From Clavelina lepadiformis (Eukaryota; Chordata; Ascidiacea; Aplousobranchia; Clavelinidae), in contig NC_135246.1 of assembly GCF_947623445.1 (NCBI RefSeq), positions 14,739,856-14,803,855 of the forward strand: a stretch of DNA of 64,000 bases. Direction: 5' to 3'. Position 1 is the stretch's first letter. The number at the start of each line of letters is the position of its first letter. The notes under the pieces are model-generated. The model made no database searches, had not been told where the DNA came from, and saw nothing but the letters and a program-made list of their open reading frames with translations. The position numbers and the translations under genes were made by a program. Shown piece after piece: positions 58,601-64,000 of this stretch.

Positions 58601-61600
58601 TAACCGCAGGCTTACGATGTGTTAAAAGCCAGACCTGCTGTCGACTCCTATCTAAATGAATGGATTTTTCAGCTTGAAACTGCGTGGTGTGCCGGGAATT
58701 TCTCCACATACCAGGTTACTAAAATTGTTGTCTTGTTAGTCACAAGCTGTAGTTCTCTGTCTATTAGCCTAGGATTAGTGGAAGTTAGACATCTTAGGTT
58801 GCGCCGGTGTATCTAATCTATTCCCAATGAGCATGCTCAGACATGTCATATTATACCGGTACCGAATTATGCACTTTTCGACCTTGTGTGAAATGAAATC
58901 AAATCTAGACAAAAGAAATGTGATGAAGTCATCGAATATATCTCAAAGTTTTTGACAGAGACGTTTGGTTTTGTGGTTCGTTTGCTAAATTTTTGTTGGC
59001 TCTCGCAATTACGTTTTGTCATACCTGACAATATGGTAAATTGGCATAACTTTTGCTGAAAACTTCAAACATCAGACTTAAAAGGACTGAACCGATACGT
59101 GGATCTTAGGCTAAAATCACGTTCTGCTAACATTGTCGATACGCTGTGCTGCCTTGCACTCATGAAACGTACCTATCGTGTGGTATTTGTTGGTAACCGA
59201 TTTATACTGATCAGTGATCACGGTATACCACCACCTATTCCTTATGTAAGAGTTTAGCTTTACATTGTCGGTACAGCAACGCGAGTCAGTGGCAACGTTG
59301 TCAAAAACGTAATAATTTTGTCCTACCTTATACGTCGTCAACAAATATTGCATTTGGCAAATGAAACCAGCAATGCAGTGTCCCACGCCGTACTATGCAT
59401 GAAAAAAGCCTAATATTCCAGAATTGCAGTAAAGTCGGTTTCGTTTATTGACAACATTGACCAATAACTTTGGCTTGTTTTAATCTATCGAAAATTAAGA
59501 ACATGGAGCGTGAACCAAAGGCATAACCAAAGTCTAGACATACTGGCTGAGTCTGCAGAACCCAGCTACTTACCCCTATAGCAGGCGTAACAACGATTGA
59601 ACTATGAGTAGTGGAAACCTATTAAACAGAATGCTATTTTGTAAAATTACTGTATGCGTCGTAGGTATACGCCGTGTTGATGAAATCAATTCGATTTGTT
59701 GGAGATAAGAAAACGGTAAACAGTTGAATATACGTGGTTAAAACTGTTTACGAGAAGGTGAGTCAACAGTACTGGTTCGACTAATTTAATGATCCTATAA
59801 AAGCCTATTTATCGTGCATTATCGCCAAAGTCAATGTAACCATAATCTTTCTTGCGGTCCGGTTTGTAGCCCGACCGATGACCCTATACTTTTCCAGTGA
59901 AACAAACAATTCTCCTGTTAAAAGAAGTTCGTTGAGAAAATGAGAAAAATTTTCAATCGGTTGTGGCAAAGCGACCTTCAACTTTGTTAATTTGCCTAAA
60001 AATAACTCCCAGGCATTATCGAAAGGAAACTACAACGACCTGATACGGCGTTCTCAAAGCCGAAAATGGCCATAAAGGAGTTTTAAAGCGTGTCGTTTGT
60101 CGGACAAAAAGAAATTTGCAGACGTAAAGTGCTCTGTACGACGGTCTATAGGACATACTTTTAACACCATAAACAGCACTAATTTGTACAGAACGATCCG
60201 CTTATTTTATGATCGTCCGCTGCATGCCGTACATTCCACAAATACCTTGCCTGTAGGAGCGGAAACCGTGCGATTTTTTCCTACGCTTCTCCCTTTATAC
60301 CTAAATTCCTTCAAGTGCATTTTCAATGGGTGAACTTGGACACGACGACTGTTGCTCGGAGTAACCTTTGTAAGCAAAAGCAGGTGTGCAAAGTTACGAT
60401 GTATCCGTGAAACCATACTTGCGTTTTCATGCCTAATTTGGTGTAAAATGCATGGATTGGAGCCACACGATAAACCGCTCAAATTTCCACCTGCGGATGT
60501 TGCACTTGCTCGCCAATTTCACGTGGAGGTTGTAATTTGTCCCAACAACACACATTAGGCAGACAAAACTAGACCCCCTAGCAGCGGACACAAAACCGTC
60601 TTCACGCCATTTGAACATGAATTAATCTTCGCATACGTCCTTGCTGGGTTACTCTACAATCATCACAACGACAACTATCAATACAGGAATAAGAAATAAG
60701 CGGATTGAGCGTGAACTAGCATTTTCGAACATTTTACATTGCGTGCCGAACGGACGTTAGCGAAATTGACGCAGAACTTGAGAAAGGGTCGAAGTAATCA
60801 GGCAATGGCGCCACTGAAGACAAAGGTAATTTAAACTTGTTTGCTTGGTTGAAAGAAAATGCTTGCGATGTATAGCAGGTCATAGGCAGGAACGTCTCGG
60901 GACCATTTTTGGGCATTCGAAAACACGATTCATGACGACTAAAACCGTAGCGAAGTCATGTGTAAAGTATGAATTAATTTGCTCGACATTGACTTTGTTG
61001 GTTTTAGCATAAGAAAGCGGCTGGTAATAATACAGAGGCTTTAAACCTTGGTGATGTCAAAAGCTAAGATGAGCTTACTAATTTTAAAATCAACTTGACA
61101 GGTCATGTTGAAAGACATGGCTTTCAATTAAAGCTTCTTTTGATTGCTCGAAAGCATACACAAACAACATCAAAAGAGAATCGTTACTGAGTAAGGTATA
61201 AACTGGCGTCTAACAGTTGTTTGAAAATGTTGTCGCTGTTATGAAAACAGTTTTCTCAACTGAATGCTTGCTATAGGCTGTTGGTAAACAGTATAGTGAA
61301 GGGAAACGCACACTTAAAATGCTTTCGCTTGACAACCGTTAGTGCACCTTTGTGTATAAACTTTTCTATTGGAACGTATTTTGTGGCAACTAGAGGTACC
61401 TAAGCGTGGATGCATAGTAAAGGCTTTGTCATCTCACTGGGTGCAAAGAGTTCGAAAGTTCATGCCGTTAGCCTCAGGTTAATCTTTAGTTTGTCTTTAT
61501 CGTATCTTCATCAACTATCTTGTGACATGCGAGATATTTTTCGTACAAAATTTCCAGCGAAAAACTTTATCTTCGTCAAGAGACTGGACTTTATACGTAA

Positions 61601-64000
61601 TTCGCAAAGATGCTTTATTACTGTTTTTGTTGACGGTATATCTAAATTTATTCCTAATGTGCTTGATCACAGCCTAAACATTACTTGAATTGGCACTGCT
61701 ATTATGGTCTTTTAGTTTTTCTTTTAAAGCGTTTGTGGCTTCTGACGAAGTTTGGCTATTTGCGCTTTTAAAACCAGTCGAAGTTGGATTTATACCTTGC
61801 CTAATATCACTCTTTAGTAAATTCTACGTTGCACCTTGAAGAACACTCAAACAAGGTTTGGTGTGTTATTTACAGCTTAAGGTTTAACGTGCTTTTAAGT
61901 GTATCAGTCCCGAACGACATAACATGCGATCGTTTGTTGCAGTGTACGAGGTAGTGGAATAGCTTTCTCTACAAGCGACCATCTCGTAGATTAAGCTAGG
62001 TGTTTCAGACTGCGCGCTACAATGGCATGGCGCTTTGATTCTTGGATTTCCTAAATTATATTGTACGCTTTGGTCTACAATAGCATTTAGGGCTGTTCAC
62101 TTCTTACGTTTTGTGTGCAACCCCAAGTAAATGTAGCGTTTAGTGAAGCTTCGGCATTGACAAGTCATAAAAACAAATAAAAGCAAATACAACGGATATG
62201 GTGTTTCTTGTGTTAAGCTTGACTGGTGCTATAAAAATATTAGTAAGAAAGACATAGCAGAAGCCGACTTATTGTTTGTTATTTAAACGTATTATAAGGA
62301 TGACACACGCCAATTTCAAACACATATTTACCGTTTTCTCAGCCTTGAGCCGACGTTTTACCTAATTGAAAATCAGAAAGTTGCGCATTCCCGGAATAAG
62401 TTTTCAAAATGATCCGGATTAGCTAAATGGCATTTGCAACTGTGGCAGCAAGTGCACAGTACGATTGCTGTACAACGTAAATGCTACAACACGAATTTAA
62501 AGGTATGATTTCTTCGATTCCGGTAATGCGATATGCAGCGAATCTAACTGCAGCAGTAAGCGGTTTTAAGTTAATCCCCAAGGAGCCACTTAAGTATAGT
62601 TATTGACTGATAATCGATATCTGCGGTAATTTGGTTTCACCTTTAACATATCGGGAAATGTTACTTACGACCCTTGAAGCTTTGGAAAGTCTTAGTTTGA
62701 TGAAGTCGGAATAGGGGTGGGCTTACGATAAGGTCGCGTTCCTTGCATAAAAGGGATGACGTAACACAGCGCTACAGATCACGCCCTTCGACCGACAAAA
62801 AATGTTTGCTTAAAATTTGAACTTTATCATAAGAAGGTATAATTTATATAAGCTGTGAATTTTTAGTGTTTGCACTGCACTTATCGGGACCACTTCTGCT
62901 AAAATTGCTTGCGCCGTTAACCTTTTCTTTAATCACGATTGGTTAATAAATTATAACACCGCTAATCGTAACCGATAGGTCAGACAAATGCCACTCAGTA
63001 ATATCAAGAATGACAAATTTCCTTCGGTAATCAGATCGACGTGAATCGAGCAAGCACGGTTCATTGAATGATACTGGATACGTTCTGGTTCAATGCTTTT
63101 ACAAGAAGGATAGCAACTATCTGGGCCCAATGGATATTGACTTTACAAATTAAAAAACGTTACAGAATCTAAAATCAAAGTTTTGTCGAAATAAGTTTTT
63201 GAAATCTCTTGACTATTACACGGATCCGTTTAAATTACGGGCAGATTCCAATAACTATAACGCCTTTTGCAGGCTTGGGGATCGTAGGTCGTGCAATGAC
63301 TAAATGTGCTGCCCTTTCGCGGCATTGTGTAACTCGGTTGGTGGGAAGATTCTGACCTCCTGGGTGACCTCACTTGTAAAACAAGTGCACGTGATCGATT
63401 CGGTTGTTTCCAATAAAGCGGTCATAGCTCATTAACGTTAAATTTCTCAAGTTTAGCAATAACTTTTTGAGGAGAGGGCCTTAAACTTTAGAAGATTGTC
63501 AATTGGACTTTAAGTACTCGTATATTTGTGTGTTGTTTTACGTCATTTAACGACCAGCAGTGCAGATACTGGTATGTTCTGTTGGCGTTGAGTCCTGTCG
63601 AGAGCTGCGGAATTTAAGTTAATCGTTTTCCTTCTTTTGTCAAAGTGAACGCACAAGAGCGATTTGTGGCAACACTTCATCACTGTATTATGTGTTTCTA
63701 AGAAAACCTTTCAGATTTCCAGGGGCCCATTGAGAACGGCGAATTTAGCAAGTGCTGGTACTAATAACACGCCGAACAACAAAACCGAGTTTAAACCTGA
63801 TATACAATGTTTTATCGGGCTTCGTATAATGCAGGAGAAACTCCATCACATGTTTTGCCGAACAGCCTTCGTGTATGCAATGCTCATTGTTAATAACAAT
63901 AGAAGGTCAAAGGTGTATGATATTCAAAGTTTTGCCTCCAACATTCCTACATGTTGTTTATTCCCGTTCAAAGAATCCATTGTTCCCGTTTTACGTTACA
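55670..64000. other. Gene-poor region, right part
   Basis: About 8.3 kb without a recognisable gene, RNA or bounded transposon. Open frames (for example 59117-59386 and 60207-60482, minus) are under 95 codons and carry no known motif. It could be intergenic regulatory DNA or part of a large intron. Confidence 0.5.

Noticed and set aside
58610-58714. 105-base open segment after CCGCAG
   Set aside because: Weak donor (CAG|GTTACT) and unrecognised peptide.
59117-59386. 89-codon minus-strand frame
   Set aside because: No recognisable domain; probably chance.
60207-60482. 91-codon minus-strand frame
   Set aside because: Overlaps other frames on both strands and shows no family feature.
1-64000. 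CRISPR arrays, bacterial operons or horizontally acquired clusters
   Set aside because: Sequence is clearly animal nuclear DNA with spliced genes; no spaced repeat array or prokaryotic gene was seen.

Overview
This is a stretch of animal nuclear DNA. It is AT-rich, most spliced genes have many introns with canonical GT/AG borders, and DNA transposons of the hAT and piggyBac types are common. Ten host genes can be read, all bilaterian orthologues: a CYP2-like cytochrome P450, SLC25A16, COX6A, hydroxylysine kinase, taxilin, MEAF6, PDAP1, SIN1/MAPKAP1, an NDUFAF4-like assembly factor and mitochondrial tryptophanyl-tRNA synthetase. Compact genes, several intronless coding regions and acceptor-like AG sites just before start codons fit a tunicate or other small-genome invertebrate chordate. 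That placement is inference; no single sequence proves the species.

Layout. 1-3 kb: the first eight coding exons of a P450 on the minus strand; its 3' haem exons lie off the left edge. 3-8 kb: transposon-derived and unassigned DNA, including a 1.1 kb hAT relic with a BED-finger fragment. 8.6-10.2 kb: two intronless minus-strand genes for mitochondrial inner-membrane proteins (SLC25A16, COX6A). 10.3-22.5 kb: a repeat-dense block with tRNA-derived SINEs, solo-LTR-like fossils, nested hAT-type elements and a piggyBac copy with bounded TTAA ends. 22.9-25.4 kb: HYKK in five exons. 25.5-28.2 kb: a 10-bp-periodic inverted array and more small elements. 28.2-34.2 kb: taxilin in ten exons, with a hAT in its last intron. 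35.4-36.6 kb: MEAF6, convergent with taxilin. 39.3-48.6 kb: four plus-strand genes (PDAP1, SIN1, NDUFAF4-like, WARS2). 48.6-64 kb: about 15 kb with no recognisable gene, apart from one candidate orphan exon and one TCGATTA-rich interval.

For HYKK, taxilin, MEAF6, NDUFAF4-like and WARS2, exon phases join without a break and give proteins of family-typical length (373, 566, 184, 201 and 371 residues). Functionally the window is a set of unrelated housekeeping genes. Four of the ten (SLC25A16, COX6A, NDUFAF4-like, WARS2) act in mitochondria. I did not find a clearly new multi-gene system. The most unusual observations are an intronless SIN1 without a PH domain, two MITEs sitting in the same octamer target, the 10-bp-periodic inverted array, and back-to-back hairpins between convergent genes.
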